DNA of 64,000 nt from Rhizorhapis sp. SPR117. Lineage in GTDB: Bacteria; Pseudomonadota; Alphaproteobacteria; Sphingomonadales; Sphingomonadaceae. Made by a program: the position numbers and the translations under genes. Positions 17,898 through 27,670 of this stretch are shown here, piece after piece (position 1 is the stretch's first letter; each line of letters opens with the position of its first letter). The notes under the pieces were generated by a model, which saw nothing but the letters and a program-made list of their open reading frames with translations, made no database searches and had not been told where the DNA came from. The stretch covers positions 1-64,000 of the forward strand of contig NZ_JAKKIE010000014.1 of NCBI RefSeq assembly GCF_021742065.1, written 5' to 3'.

Positions 17898-20171
17898 ATG
17901 ACCACTACAGCCGCCGCATCAGCACGGGAAATCCTCAATCGCCTGCACGATGTGATGGCGTCGCGCACCAATGCGCAAAGCAAGCTCAACAAGGTCGTGG
18001 CGATCATTGCCGAACAGCTTTCGAGCGAGGTATGCTCGATCTACCTGCTCCGGGACGGGCTTCTGGAACTCTACGCGACACAAGGCCTCAAACAAGACGC
18101 CGTGCACGTCACAAAGCTGGCGCTGGGTCAGGGCCTTGTCGGCACGATCGCCAAGAATATCGAAACGCTGAACCTGGATGAAGCAACCAGCCATCCCGAT
18201 TTCGTGCACAACCCCGAAACGGGCGAGGAACTGTTCCACAGCTTCGCGGGCGTTCCCATCGTCCGGCGGGAACAATCGGTCGGCGTGCTGGCGGTCCAAC
18301 ATGTTGAACCGCGCCGCTATGATGAAGTTGAGATCGAGGCGCTTCAAACGGTGGCGATGGTGTTGGCCGAACTCATCTCCAATGCTGGCCTGATCGACGA
18401 AGGTCCAGCGCATACCCGGGTGCAGGACACCTCTCCCACCATATTATCGGGTCTGCAACTCGTCATGGGTATGGCGCGCGGCCATGCCGTGTTCCACCAG
18501 CCGCGCGTCACCATTGAACATACTGTCGCGGAAGACATCGAGGTAGAGCGTCAACGCGTTTATTCCGCCTTTGCCAAGATGCGAGAGCAGATCGAGCGGA
18601 TGGCGGGCCAGTCCGAATTCGGAGTCGATGGCGAACATGAGGAGGTGCTCGAAACCTACAAGATGTTCGCCTATGACGAAGGCTGGGCCAGACGCATCAA
18701 TGAAGCAATCGACAGCGGCCTGACCGCTGAGGCAGCCATCGAGCGCGTGCAGCAACGCACCCGAATGCGCATGCGCCAGATCGACGACCCATTGCTTGCC
18801 GAACGGATGCACGATCTGGAGGATCTGGCCAACCGCCTGATCCGTACAGTGTCGGGCCAAATGGGCACTGCGGCACAATTGGGTCTGCGACAGGATGCCA
18901 TTTTGATCGCCCGCAACCTTGGCCCGGCAGAATTGCTGGAATATGACCGCCGTCGGTTAAAGGGCGTGATTTTGGAGGAAGGGTCGCTGACGGCTCATGT
19001 CACCATTGTTGCGCGTGCGATGGGCGTGCCGGTCCTTGGCCGTGTCCGCGATATCCGGCATCTGGTCAACGAGGGTGATCTGCTGCTGATCGACGTCAAT
19101 GAAAACCGGCTGTTCATCCGGCCGACACCGGCGATGGACGAGGTGTTCGAGACCAAGCTCGCCTTCACCCAGAAACGCCGCGCCGCCTTTACCGCAATGC
19201 GCGACCTGCCATCGCAAACGCTGGATGGCGAACGGATCGAGCTGATGGTGAACGCTGGGCTTCGTGATGATGTCGCGGCGCTCGATGTAACCGGCGCGGA
19301 TGGCATTGGTCTTTTCCGTACCGAATTCCAGTTCCTGGTTTCTGCCACCTTGCCCCAGCGCGAACGTCAACAAAGGCTGTACAGGGATGTACTGGACGCG
19401 GCGGGAGAACGCCCAGTCATCTTTCGCACCGTCGACATCGGCGGAGACAAGGCGCTGCCCTATATGCGCCAGGACCACGAAAGTCAGGAAGATAATCCCG
19501 CAATGGGCTGGCGCGCGCTACGCCTTGCCCTTGAGCGCGATGGCCTGATGAAAGCCCAGGCCCGTGCACTGTTGGAAGCGGCGGCGGGGCGAACGCTCCA
19601 CGTCATGTTCCCGCTCATTTCCGAACCATGGGAATTCGACGCCGCCAGGACATTGTTCGAGGCCCAGCGTGCATGGCTGATGAAACAGAAGAAAAAAATA
19701 CCGACCAAGATCCGCTACGGCGCGATGCTGGAAGTTCCCGCATTGGCAGAGGTACTCGATATTCTGCTGCCCAAGCTCGATTTCCTGTCGGTAGGCACGA
19801 ATGATCTGACGCAGTTCCTGTTTGCGGCCGATCGCGCACACCCCAAGTTGGCGGAACGCTATGACTGGCTCAGCATCGCTATTTTGCGCTTCCTTAACCG
19901 CGTCGTGATTGCCTGCCGCGAATATGATGTCCCGGTCGGGGTGTGTGGCGAAATGGGTGGCCGCACGTTGGAAGCCATGGCGCTGCTCGGACTGGGGATC
20001 AAGCGGCTGTCCATTACACCGGCGTCGGTTGGCCCGGTCAAAGCCATGATCCGTTCATTGGAAGTAAAGCCGTTGCAGGTGGAAATGGCGGCTTTGCTGA
20101 CAAGCGGCCGAAGCGATATTCGCGACGCGTTGGCGCGATGGGCAACTGACCGGAAAGTCGAACTTAATTAA
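17898..20171 (+). CDS. ptsP: PTSNtr enzyme I (phosphoenolpyruvate-protein phosphotransferase with GAF domain)
   Basis: PtsP starts the nitrogen-type phosphotransfer relay by taking phosphate from PEP and passing it to NPr and EIIANtr. The 757-residue protein has an N-terminal GAF sensor domain (about 1-165), the PtsI N-terminal helical region, and the phosphohistidine domain with SLTAHVTIVARAMGVPVLG (active His near residue 372). The PEP-binding TIM barrel carries GIGLFRTEFQFL, FRTVDIGGDKALPY, FLSVGTNDLTQFLFAADR and CGEMGGRTLEAMALLGLG. The GAF domain marks it as PtsP, not sugar-PTS EI, and may sense nitrogen metabolites. It is transcribed alone; NPr and EIIANtr genes are not in this window. 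Confidence 0.95.
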   Translation: MTTTAAASAREILNRLHDVMASRTNAQSKLNKVVAIIAEQLSSEVCSIYLLRDGLLELYATQGLKQDAVHVTKLALGQGLVGTIAKNIETLNLDEATSHPDFVHNPETGEELFHSFAGVPIVRREQSVGVLAVQHVEPRRYDEVEIEALQTVAMVLAELISNAGLIDEGPAHTRVQDTSPTILSGLQLVMGMARGHAVFHQPRVTIEHTVAEDIEVERQRVYSAFAKMREQIERMAGQSEFGVDGEHEEVLETYKMFAYDEGWARRINEAIDSGLTAEAAIERVQQRTRMRMRQIDDPLLAERMHDLEDLANRLIRTVSGQMGTAAQLGLRQDAILIARNLGPAELLEYDRRRLKGVILEEGSLTAHVTIVARAMGVPVLGRVRDIRHLVNEGDLLLIDVNENRLFIRPTPAMDEVFETKLAFTQKRRAAFTAMRDLPSQTLDGERIELMVNAGLRDDVAALDVTGADGIGLFRTEFQFLVSATLPQRERQQRLYRDVLDAAGERPVIFRTVDIGGDKALPYMRQDHESQEDNPAMGWRALRLALERDGLMKAQARALLEAAAGRTLHVMFPLISEPWEFDAARTLFEAQRAWLMKQKKKIPTKIRYGAMLEVPALAEVLDILLPKLDFLSVGTNDLTQFLFAADRAHPKLAERYDWLSIAILRFLNRVVIACREYDVPVGVCGEMGGRTLEAMALLGLGIKRLSITPASVGPVKAMIRSLEVKPLQVEMAALLTSGRSDIRDALARWATDRKVELN

Positions 20172-20286
20172 CTTCTGCGCCATGAGCATCAATCCGAAAT
20201 AAATACCATCCACCAAGTTGACATGCATTGCCCGGCAATGTGAGAAAGCGCCGGGGCGTCACGCATCGCCGGTCCAGGAGATGGTA

Positions 20287-21108
20287 ATGGCTGCGGAAGA
20301 AGAAATTTCTCAGGAAGAACTGAACATTCACGGACCAGGTGACAAGCTGCGCATGGGCCGCCAAGCCATGAAACTGGAGCTGGAGGATGTGGCAGCGCGC
20401 ACGCGTGTTCCTCTGCGTTTGTTGAAGGCGCTGGAAACCGGCGATTATGCCGCACTACCCGGCAGCACCTATTGTATCGGTTTCTCCCGTGCTTACGCCA
20501 GGGCCGTCGGACTGGACGAAGTGCAGATCGCGCGGGAAGTTCGGGCCGAGCTGGAGGCTCAGGACGCCATGACGGGGTCGCGTTATGAGGCGTTTGAACC
20601 CGCCGATCCCGCGCGCGTCCCACCTCGTTACCTCGCCTGGACCGCTATCGTGCTGGCTCTGATACTGGCGGTCGGTTATGGCATCTGGCGCACCCAGTAT
20701 TTCACTGCGCCCACCGACGAGGAAATCGCGCAAACTGCTGTAATTGAAGCCCCCGCGCCTGCACCGGCACGCCCTGGCGCGGTGTCGGTTCCAATGCCGC
20801 CCGCCACGCCATCGGGCGAGGTCGTCCTGACCGCAACCGATACGGTCTGGCTGCGCATCTATGAAGAAGGCGGCAAGCGATTGTTCGAAAAGGAAATGGC
20901 GGCAGGCGAAAGCTATTCCGTACCCGCCGACGCCAAAAATCCGTTGATTCTGACGGGACGGCCACAGGCGCTTCGCGTCACCGTTGGCGGCAAGGAAGTG
21001 CCGCCGCTGGGAACGCCGGACAAAACCATTGCAGATGTTGGCATTAGCGCTTCCGCACTTAACGCCCGTCCTTCCGCACCACCGCCGTCAGGCTCCAATC
21101 TACCCTGA
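20287..21108 (+). CDS. rodZ: RodZ-like cell-shape protein (HTH, one TM helix, DUF4115)
   Basis: RodZ links the MreB cytoskeleton to the inner membrane and sets rod shape. The 273-residue protein has a cytoplasmic Cro-like HTH (GDKLRMGRQAMKLELEDVAA, then TRVPLRLLKALETGDYAALP, about residues 19-60). A single transmembrane helix (YLAWTAIVLALILAVGYGIW, about 122-141) and a Pro/Ala-rich linker follow, then a periplasmic DUF4115 beta domain (VVLTATDTVWLRIYEEGGKR). ATG 20287 was chosen because it lies six bases after AGGAG, while the ATG at 20281 abuts that site. It lies between ptsP and cpoB, all co-directional. Confidence 0.88.
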   Translation: MAAEEEISQEELNIHGPGDKLRMGRQAMKLELEDVAARTRVPLRLLKALETGDYAALPGSTYCIGFSRAYARAVGLDEVQIAREVRAELEAQDAMTGSRYEAFEPADPARVPPRYLAWTAIVLALILAVGYGIWRTQYFTAPTDEEIAQTAVIEAPAPAPARPGAVSVPMPPATPSGEVVLTATDTVWLRIYEEGGKRLFEKEMAAGESYSVPADAKNPLILTGRPQALRVTVGGKEVPPLGTPDKTIADVGISASALNARPSAPPPSGSNLP

Positions 21109-21239
21109 ACAAGTTGGTCATCATGAAGCTGAAAACCACGCAGATTCATCGCAGGTCAATCTTTACCCTGCAAGGAAACCCGTTATGATCGACCCGAAAA
21201 GAGTGTGTCGGGCACATTAATCATTGCAGAGGATATGCG

Positions 21240-22115
21240 ATGCGCAAGTTAATCTTGATCGCCATGGGAACTATTGCTGTTTCGACCGGCTCCGCCATTG
21301 CGCAGTCTTCTAATGTTGAAATGCGCGTGGGACGCCTGGAAAAGGAAATGAAGGCGGTCCAGCGCAAGGTTTTCCCGGGCGGCTCCAACCAATATTTCGA
21401 GCCGGAAATCACTCCGGCGCCCGCTGCCCCGGCGACGGCGCCGGGTACGCCCGCGTCATCGCCAATCGCCGACCTTACCGCTCGTGTGGACGCGCTGGAG
21501 GCGCAACTGGCCAATCTTACCGAACAAGGGGAACAGAACGCCTTCAAGCTTCGTCAACTTGAAGACATGTTCAACAAATACAAGGCAGAAACCGAAGCAC
21601 GTCTTGCCCCTGCCGCGCCGGCCATCGGTGCTGCACCGGCTCCGGTCAAACCCACAGCCGCAGCTCCTGCTAACGAAGCCCGCAAAGCCGCAGTCGCAGC
21701 GATTGAGAAGCCAGACACAGGCGATGCGCCAGAGGATGCCTATATATATGGCTATCGTCTCTGGGCGGCTAAATTCTACCCCGAGGCGGAGGCGCAACTG
21801 AAAAGCGTCGTGGAAAAATATCCCTCGCACCGTCGCGCGAGTTTCGCCCAGAATTTGCTTGGTCGCGCTTATCTGGACGAAGGCAAGCCAGCCTTGGCGT
21901 CAGTGGCATTATACGAAAATTACCAGAAAAGACCAAAGGGCGAGCGCGCTCCGGATAGCCTCGCCTATCTGGGTCAAGCGCTTATCCAACTCAAAAAAAC
22001 CAAGGACGCTTGCAAGGTCTATGACGAATTCGACGATGTCTATGGCGCAACCGCAACAGCTGCGCTGAAAGACACGGTCGCCAAAGGGCGCATCAGTGCC
22101 AAATGCACTGGATGA
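21240..22115 (+). CDS. cpoB: Cell division coordinator CpoB (YbgF), Tol-Pal associated TPR protein
   Basis: CpoB is a periplasmic protein that coordinates Tol-Pal-driven outer-membrane constriction with peptidoglycan synthesis. It has a signal peptide (about residues 1-21, ending TGSAIAQ), an N-terminal coiled-coil trimerisation segment (VEMRVGRLEKEMKAVQRKV, with a second one around ALEAQLANL), a Pro/Ala-rich linker and C-terminal TPR repeats (DAYIYGYRLWAAKFYPEAEA). An AGAGGA site lies six bases before ATG 21240. Its 3' end overlaps the tilS start by 20 bases. In many proteobacteria this gene follows pal; here tolB/pal are not in view. Confidence 0.88.
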   Translation: MRKLILIAMGTIAVSTGSAIAQSSNVEMRVGRLEKEMKAVQRKVFPGGSNQYFEPEITPAPAAPATAPGTPASSPIADLTARVDALEAQLANLTEQGEQNAFKLRQLEDMFNKYKAETEARLAPAAPAIGAAPAPVKPTAAAPANEARKAAVAAIEKPDTGDAPEDAYIYGYRLWAAKFYPEAEAQLKSVVEKYPSHRRASFAQNLLGRAYLDEGKPALASVALYENYQKRPKGERAPDSLAYLGQALIQLKKTKDACKVYDEFDDVYGATATAALKDTVAKGRISAKCTG

Positions 22116-23055
22116 TCCTTTCTCCACGCGCTTCAGGTTGAATCTGGAAAGATTGCTCGACCGTCCGGTGAAGCCGGATGATCGTTTCGGCATTGCGGTA
22201 TCGGGCGGCCCCGACAGCATGGCCCTACTCACAGTCTCGCATTTCGCCCTGCCCGGACAGGTGGAAGCGGCGACCGTGAACCACGGCTTTCGTTTGCAAG
22301 CGGCGGACGAGGCCGCGATGGTTGCGCAATGGTGCCTCGAACGGGGCATTCCCCATGCTACGCTGAGCCCGCCTGCCCCTATTACCGGGAATTTGCAATC
22401 TGCCGCGCGCAAGGAGCGCTATTGTCTGTTGTGGCAATGGTGCGAACAGCGGGGGCTTGATTGGCTGATGACCGCGCATCATGCCGACGACCAGTTGGAA
22501 ACGCTGTTGATGCGCCTCAATAGGGGGTCCGGTGTCGCGGGCCTGGCGGGCGTGCGGGAGCGGTCGGACCGGCTGTTGCGACCTCTGCTTAGCTGGAGGC
22601 GCGCCGAACTGGCACAGATAGTCGAACAGACGGGTTGCCCCTATGTGGAGGACCCAAGCAACGCCGATGCCCGCTTTGACCGTGTAGCCATGCGAATGCA
22701 TCTCCAGCAAACGGACTGGCTTGATTCTGTGTCGGCCAGCCGCAGCGCAGCAGCCTTGGCGGAAGCCGAAATCGCTCTCAATTGGGTGATCAAGGGTCTT
22801 TGTTCGCAACATTTGCAGCAAGCCGGCGAAGAAATCCGTCTTGACCGGACAGATTTTCCCCGGGAAATTCAAAGACGTCTGCTGCTGCACATGCTGACCC
22901 GCCTTGATCCTGAACTGGTGCCGCGCGGCGATACACTCGATCAAGCGCTCGTTCAGCTCGGGCTTGGCAAGAAATATACAATCGGGTCGCTGTTATTGCA
23001 GGGCGGTGATATATGGACGGTGAAGCCTGCCCCGCTCCGGCGGGGACAAGGCTGA
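22096..23055 (+). CDS. tilS: tRNA(Ile)-lysidine synthetase
   Basis: TilS converts C34 of the CAU-anticodon tRNA-Ile to lysidine so that it reads AUA. The ATP pyrophosphatase P-loop SGGPDSMALL lies at about residues 35-44. TAHHADDQLETLLMRLNRGSG, the family's second signature, is at about 125-145. GLAGV and RPLLSWRRAELAQ follow, as expected. At 319 residues it lacks the longer C-terminal domains of the E. coli enzyme, which is common in alphaproteobacteria. It starts with GTG inside the end of cpoB (20-base overlap), suggesting translational coupling. It is essential in most bacteria. Confidence 0.93.
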   Translation: MPNALDDPFSTRFRLNLERLLDRPVKPDDRFGIAVSGGPDSMALLTVSHFALPGQVEAATVNHGFRLQAADEAAMVAQWCLERGIPHATLSPPAPITGNLQSAARKERYCLLWQWCEQRGLDWLMTAHHADDQLETLLMRLNRGSGVAGLAGVRERSDRLLRPLLSWRRAELAQIVEQTGCPYVEDPSNADARFDRVAMRMHLQQTDWLDSVSASRSAAALAEAEIALNWVIKGLCSQHLQQAGEEIRLDRTDFPREIQRRLLLHMLTRLDPELVPRGDTLDQALVQLGLGKKYTIGSLLLQGGDIWTVKPAPLRRGQG

Positions 23056-23133
23056 TATTGGTCCGCCTGTCCGATGGATATTGTCATTTGACGATGACCC
23101 CCTATCTTGGGTGTACCCCTATAGAGAGTGAAG

Positions 23134-25080
23134 ATGAACGACGATAAAGAGCCACAGAGCAATCCCTGGATGAAAAGCGCCATGATCTGGGCCGGCGTGA
23201 TCGTGGCGCTGTTGCTGTTCGTCTCCATTTTCGATTCCCGATCGGTATCGCCCGCTGGTGATTCCATCGCCTATTCGGAATTCCGGGAGAAAGTGCAGCA
23301 GGGCGAGGTCAAGGAAATATCGATCGCGCCCGACCGTATCAGCGGAACGTTCACCGACAACAAGACATTCAACACCATCCCCGTCAGCGATCCCGGCCTG
23401 GCCAATCTGCTTGATGATTATAATGTGAAATACAGCGGCAAGGCGGAAGAACAGCCGAGTTTCTGGATGATCCTGCTCTATCAGTCGCTGCCGTTTCTTT
23501 TGATCCTGGGCATCGCCTTTTTTGTGCTGCGACAGATGCAAAAGGGTTCAGGATCGGGTGCCATGGGTTTTGGCAAGTCCAAAGCCAAGCTGCTGACTGA
23601 AAAACAGGGCAAGGTTACGTTCAACGACGTTGCCGGCATTGACGAAGCACGTGAAGAGCTTCAGGAAATCGTCGAATTTCTGAAAGACCCGACGAAATTT
23701 GCGCGCCTTGGCGGTCAGATCCCCAAGGGAGCACTGCTCGTGGGCAGCCCCGGCACCGGCAAGACGCTGCTTGCCCGCGCGATCGCGGGTGAGGCGGGCG
23801 TGCCTTTCTTCACCATTTCGGGTTCCGATTTCGTTGAAATGTTCGTCGGCGTGGGTGCCAGCCGCGTGCGGGATATGTTCGAACAGGCGAAGAAAAATGC
23901 GCCTTGCATCGTTTTCATCGACGAAATCGACGCCGTCGGGCGTCATCGCGGTGCCGGGCTTGGCAATGGCAATGACGAACGCGAACAGACATTGAATCAG
24001 CTTCTAGTCGAAATGGACGGGTTTGAAGCGAACGAAGGCATCATCATCATCGCCGCAACCAACCGGCCCGATGTGCTTGACCCTGCGCTGCTGCGTCCGG
24101 GTCGCTTCGACCGTCAGGTTGTTGTGCCGCGCCCGGACATTGAAGGCCGCGAAAAGATTCTGGCTGTCCACATGAAAAAGGTGCCGCTGGCTCCTGATGT
24201 ACAGCCGCGCGTGATTGCGCGTGGCACCCCCGGATTTTCCGGCGCGGACCTTGCCAATCTGGTCAACGAAGCGGCATTGCTGGCTGCCCGGCGCGGCAAG
24301 CGTCTGGTCGCTATGGACGAGTTCGAACAGGCCAAGGACAAGGTGATGATGGGCACCGAGCGCAAGTCCATGGTCATGACCGAAGACGAAAAGAAAATGA
24401 CCGCCTATCATGAGGCTGGCCATGCCATCGTGGCCGTTCATGAGCCAGCGTCCGACCCCATTCACAAGGCGACGATCATCCCGCGCGGCCGCGCTCTCGG
24501 CATGGTCATGCGTCTGCCCGAGCGCGACAATTACAGCTATCATCGCGACAAGATGTATGCGAATCTTGCCGTCTCCATGGGTGGACGGGTCGCTGAAGAG
24601 GTTATCTTCGGCTATGACAAGGTGAGTTCCGGCGCCAGCGGCGACATTCAATATGCGACCAAGCTGGCCCGCGATATGGTAACTCGCTGGGGCATGTCGG
24701 ACAAAATGGGACCGCTACAATATAGCGAAGGCGAAGAAGAAGTGTTCCTGGGCTATTCGCGTACCCAGAACATGCATATGTCGAACGAGACAGCGCAAGC
24801 CATCGATGCGGAAATTCGCCACATCGTGGAAATGGGCTATGATCGCGCCAAACACGTGCTGACAGAACATGAGGATCAACTTCATATGCTCGCGGGTGCG
24901 CTTCTGGAATTTGAGACGCTGAGCGGTGACGAAATCAAAACATTGCTTGAAACCGGCGAATTCAATCGCGATGACAGCTTTGGCGCCAAACCCGCATCGG
25001 TTCCAACCACGGGTTCATCGATCCCGAAGACCCGTCGCCGTAAAGGTCCGTTCGGCGACGCTGCTCCTCAAAGCGCGTAA
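23134..25080 (+). CDS. ftsH: ATP-dependent zinc metalloprotease FtsH
   Basis: FtsH is a membrane-anchored AAA+ protease that degrades membrane and short-lived regulatory proteins. Two transmembrane segments flank a periplasmic domain ([17 protein letters not shown] about residues 17-33, and [14 protein letters not shown] about 114-127). The Walker A is GSPGTGKT (about 206), Walker B is [10 protein letters not shown], and the second region of homology contains [20 protein letters not shown]. The zinc-protease motif HEAGH is near residue 428. At 648 residues it is typical. ATG 23134 is preferred over the GTG six bases upstream. In many sphingomonads it sits next to tilS as here, and a strong hairpin follows the stop. 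Confidence 0.97.
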   Translation: MNDDKEPQSNPWMKSAMIWAGVIVALLLFVSIFDSRSVSPAGDSIAYSEFREKVQQGEVKEISIAPDRISGTFTDNKTFNTIPVSDPGLANLLDDYNVKYSGKAEEQPSFWMILLYQSLPFLLILGIAFFVLRQMQKGSGSGAMGFGKSKAKLLTEKQGKVTFNDVAGIDEAREELQEIVEFLKDPTKFARLGGQIPKGALLVGSPGTGKTLLARAIAGEAGVPFFTISGSDFVEMFVGVGASRVRDMFEQAKKNAPCIVFIDEIDAVGRHRGAGLGNGNDEREQTLNQLLVEMDGFEANEGIIIIAATNRPDVLDPALLRPGRFDRQVVVPRPDIEGREKILAVHMKKVPLAPDVQPRVIARGTPGFSGADLANLVNEAALLAARRGKRLVAMDEFEQAKDKVMMGTERKSMVMTEDEKKMTAYHEAGHAIVAVHEPASDPIHKATIIPRGRALGMVMRLPERDNYSYHRDKMYANLAVSMGGRVAEEVIFGYDKVSSGASGDIQYATKLARDMVTRWGMSDKMGPLQYSEGEEEVFLGYSRTQNMHMSNETAQAIDAEIRHIVEMGYDRAKHVLTEHEDQLHMLAGALLEFETLSGDEIKTLLETGEFNRDDSFGAKPASVPTTGSSIPKTRRRKGPFGDAAPQSA

Positions 25081-25140
25081 CATAGCTTTTATCGGTTCGA
25101 CATCTCGTCTCTGCTAAACCAGTAATTGCTATTTCGTAGT

Positions 25141-25174
25141 TTCCCAACATCCGGGTGTCCCCGGATGTTGGGAA
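25141..25174 (+). terminator. Perfect hairpin downstream of ftsH
   Basis: A 15-bp perfect inverted repeat (25141-25155 and 25160-25174) with a TGTC loop starts 60 bases after the ftsH stop codon. The stem begins TTCCC and ends GGGAA. There is no T-tract after it, so it may act with Rho or protect the ftsH mRNA 3' end. Confidence 0.55.
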
Positions 25175-25504
25175 TGCGTCGTCTCATCGATCAGCGCCCC
25201 GGTATATGCACGGCATAGACGCATCGCATCATTGGCGAGCGGCGCAGCGGTGATATATATGGTTACCAAAAGTTCATCCTCGGCCCGCTATATGCGATGC
25301 GCATATGCCAGAAGGCTGATGGGAATTTCTCAATGGTTCGGATATATATTCAGGGTTCTCGAGACCTGTGCACTTTGGATAAGCGAGTCGCCGGAATGGT
25401 CGGCATGCTCTCGCTCCAGCAAGAAATCGGGAAATGCGCGCATATTGCGACAGCCGAAAGAACCGCAATAGCGCCGCTTTCTGTCGAAAGAAACATATAG
25501 AGCG
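25175..25504. other. Non-coding gap between ftsH and the TetR gene
   Basis: This stretch holds no frame with a convincing ribosome-binding site or recognisable protein. It contains AT-rich patches (several TATAT runs near 25255-25262 and 25340-25348) that could host the promoter of the TetR regulator. The palindromic-looking ATGCGATGCGCATATG near 25294-25310 was noted. No tRNA or known RNA fold was recognised. Confidence 0.5.
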
Positions 25505-26245
25505 ATGCCGCGGACGTTAATCACCTTGCCTGCCAAACCACTCCCCGCTGGACGCCGCGGGACGGCAAAACGCACGCGCATTCAAGTCCGCAATGAAGAA
25601 CGGATATTGGACGCTGCGCAGCAAGTGTTCGCCGACTATGGCTATTATGGCGCCACCATGGACAAGGTCGCCCGCAAGATCGATATGTCGCAACCCAACT
25701 TGCACCATTATTTCAAGCGCAAATCCGATCTTTACAACGCGGTGCTGAAACGAGCGCTGGAAACCTGGTTAGCTACCCTGCGAGAGATGAACCCGAAAGG
25801 GAACCCAAAGACGGAACTGTCCCGTTATATCAGGCAAAAGATCGAGCTGTCACGGCGCTATCCCGAAGCATCGCGGGTGTTTGCGGGGGAAATATTGCAA
25901 GGCGCGCCGGTGCTGTCACATTATCTGGAGACCAGCTTTAAAACGATGATGGAGAAATCCGTCGCCGTAATCCAGCATTGGATCGACAACGGCAAAATTG
26001 CAAAGGTCGATCCCTATCACCTGATTTTCATGATCTGGGCCGCAAGCCACCACTATGCCAACTGCCTGCCTCAGGTGACAGCGGCAATGGGGGTCAAGCG
26101 CCTGACAAAGGCACAATATAGTGCGGCGGGACAGTCAATCTGCGATGTCATATTGCACGGCGTTTTGCCAGCGTCCGCGCAGAGCATCGTGCGGAAAAGT
26201 GGGAACCGGTTTTCCGCAACAAACGATGCGACAACAAAAACATAA
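25505..26245 (+). CDS. TetR-family transcriptional regulator (RutR-like C-terminal domain)
   Basis: The 246-residue protein has a TetR N-terminal HTH (RILDAAQQVFADYGYYGATM, then DMSQPNLHHYFKRKSDLYN, about residues 34-80). The C-terminal ligand-binding region resembles the RutR/YcdC branch, with EILQGAPVLSHYLE and YHLIFMIWAASHHYAN. RutR controls pyrimidine degradation in enterobacteria, but no rut operon is nearby (only a RutE-like nitroreductase at 52690), so the ligand is unknown. About the first 25 residues form a basic tail upstream of the HTH. It is monocistronic and convergent with the peroxiredoxin gene. Confidence 0.87.
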   Translation: MPRTLITLPAKPLPAGRRGTAKRTRIQVRNEERILDAAQQVFADYGYYGATMDKVARKIDMSQPNLHHYFKRKSDLYNAVLKRALETWLATLREMNPKGNPKTELSRYIRQKIELSRRYPEASRVFAGEILQGAPVLSHYLETSFKTMMEKSVAVIQHWIDNGKIAKVDPYHLIFMIWAASHHYANCLPQVTAAMGVKRLTKAQYSAAGQSICDVILHGVLPASAQSIVRKSGNRFSATNDATTKT

Positions 26246-26281
26246 AGCGGGCGGGGTGATTCAGATTTCACGCTGCCCGCT
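26246..26281. terminator. Inverted repeat between convergent genes
   Basis: AGCGGGC (26246-26252) pairs with GCCCGCT (26275-26281) across a 22-base spacer, between the stop codons of the TetR and peroxiredoxin genes. The position suits a shared bidirectional terminator, but the stem is short and there is no clear T-run. Confidence 0.3.
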
Positions 26282-26298
26282 CTAGGGCCACTACCTGT

Positions 26299-26829
26299 TC
26301 ATTTACCCAGTGACTTCACCGCCGCCAATGTGTTCCTGACATGATCTGCGGGATTGGGGTCGCTATAGGTGTAGGCGACACGACCGCTTTGCGCGATCAC
26401 ATAAGAGGTGCGATTGGATAGCCCGGCCCGCTGTGGCAACGTCACGTCATAAGCGGTGATGACATCTGGCTTGGCAGTCGCAACCGCAAAGGTGTTTCGG
26501 CACGCCTCTACGGAAAATTTCTGCAACTTTTCGATCGGGTCGGCAGACAACCCGATAATCTTGGCCCCTGCCTTTTTGAACGCGGCACTTGCCTCGGCAA
26601 ATTCATGCGCTTCTATAGTGCATCCCGGCGTGAATGCCGCAGGAAAAAAGTAAAGAACTACCGGACCATGCTTGAGCTGCTCAGCCAGATTCAGGGTAAA
26701 AACCTTACCAGCCAAGGCACCGCGCGTGGTGAAGTCGGGAGCCTTCTCTCCGGCTGCCAGGGCGGCCATGGCAGGTCCCGACAAACACAATGCAGAAACA
26801 AGCACCGCAGCAATCCATTTCATAGTCAT
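26299..26829 (-). CDS. Exported peroxiredoxin (BCP/AhpC-TSA family)
   Basis: The 176-residue protein has a signal peptide (MTMKWIAAVLVSALCLSGPAMA) followed by a thioredoxin-fold peroxiredoxin domain. The peroxidatic cysteine is in the motif AAFTPGCTIEAHEFA, which has the PxxxTxxC spacing. A second Cys in SVEACRNTF may be the resolving residue. It should reduce peroxides in the periplasm or at the membrane. A GGGAGA site lies six bases before ATG 26829; a longer in-frame start was rejected for lack of a site. Cytoplasmic BCPs lack the leader, so the export signal is a distinctive feature. It is monocistronic. Confidence 0.88.
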   Translation of the reverse strand: MTMKWIAAVLVSALCLSGPAMAALAAGEKAPDFTTRGALAGKVFTLNLAEQLKHGPVVLYFFPAAFTPGCTIEAHEFAEASAAFKKAGAKIIGLSADPIEKLQKFSVEACRNTFAVATAKPDVITAYDVTLPQRAGLSNRTSYVIAQSGRVAYTYSDPNPADHVRNTLAAVKSLGK

Positions 26830-26938
26830 GACAATTCTCCCGGTGCCCATGATAGACACCGATCTTGCCAGCCGTCCAGTTCGCGGCGCTCGTTTCGTTT
26901 ATGAGTGGGGGCGATGGTGGCCTGCTCGCCTGGCAACC

Positions 26939-27280
26939 CTAGTGCAGACTGTCATGTGCCGGATGCTGTTTTGCCACATGTTCGCATACGGCCTGATGCA
27001 AGGGCGTCGTAAAAGAACAGCCATAGGTAAAACCCTCGCGCCACGCGATCGAGGCCTCAAACCCTGAAAAACCCGGAATGGTGAGCCAAAGCCGTGTTCC
27101 CACATGCAAAGTGAAGCTCGTTTCAAAGCGAAAGCCGGTGACCGAGATGTCACGCACATCTGCATCAAACCGGACAATTCCGTGACCACGGATGCTTGCG
27201 TGAATCATAACCTTGCGGCGCTCCGCCCGGCGAATTCCTCTGTCCTGGATATATGGCGCCCGCGTCAAATCCGAATCCAC
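26939..27280 (-). CDS. PilZ domain protein (probable c-di-GMP receptor)
   Basis: The 113-residue protein is a single PilZ domain. It keeps both c-di-GMP motifs: the arginine-rich RRAERRK (RxxxR, about residues 17-23) and DISVTGFRF (D/NxSxxG, about 44-52). The rest is beta-strand rich, as expected (LWLTIPGFSGFEASIAWREG). It probably binds c-di-GMP and passes the signal to a partner protein controlling motility, polysaccharide or envelope functions. It lies alone between the peroxiredoxin gene and a repeat-rich intergenic stretch, so the context does not reveal the partner. Confidence 0.85.
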   Translation of the reverse strand: MDSDLTRAPYIQDRGIRRAERRKVMIHASIRGHGIVRFDADVRDISVTGFRFETSFTLHVGTRLWLTIPGFSGFEASIAWREGFTYGCSFTTPLHQAVCEHVAKQHPAHDSLH

Positions 27281-27510
27281 TTCCTATTAGTAAGCGAGTC
27301 TGCGCAAAATCCGTTAAATCGGAGTAAAGCATTGCCAGAATGACCGGAAAAATAAGGAGTTTCTTGCATACAACGCGACCGGGCCGTCCTTTCAAAAAAG
27401 AGGATGCGATGGCTGGACAGCATGCTGCCCGGCCGGAGTTGGAGAGAGCCGACCCACCAAAGCGGCCCGATGCCGCCTGTAGCCAAGTGGGGCATTTGCC
27501 ATCCGCCACT

Positions 27511-27585
27511 CGTCATTCCCGCGAAGGCGGGAATCCACCTCCCGACGCCAAACCAGGTGGAAGGCCCAGGGAATGGATTCCCGCC
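27511..27585. repeat. Extragenic palindromic repeat element
   Basis: ATTCCCGC-GAAG-GCGGGAAT forms a perfect 8-bp hairpin at 27515-27534. The 11-mer GGCGGGAATCC (27526-27536) recurs inverted as GGATTCCCGCC at 27575-27585, so the whole element can also fold end to end. The motif cattcccgcgaaggcgggaat is a familiar dispersed repeat in sphingomonads. It sits in the gene-poor region 27281-27670, where no convincing coding frame was seen. Confidence 0.65.
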
Positions 27586-27670
27586 GCCCGCTCCCCACAG
27601 CGGACGCTCCGCGGGCAGCCAGAGGTCCAGCGGGCAAGCTTACTTCTTTGATATACAAAGGAGGTTTTTA

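Noticed and set aside
25232..25500. Short frames between ftsH and the TetR gene
   Set aside because: No good ribosome-binding sites, biased composition, and frames overlap each other; better explained as promoter DNA.
27340..27658. Open frames on both strands over the palindromic repeat
   Set aside because: They read through the extragenic repeat and have no protein-like sequence or initiation site.
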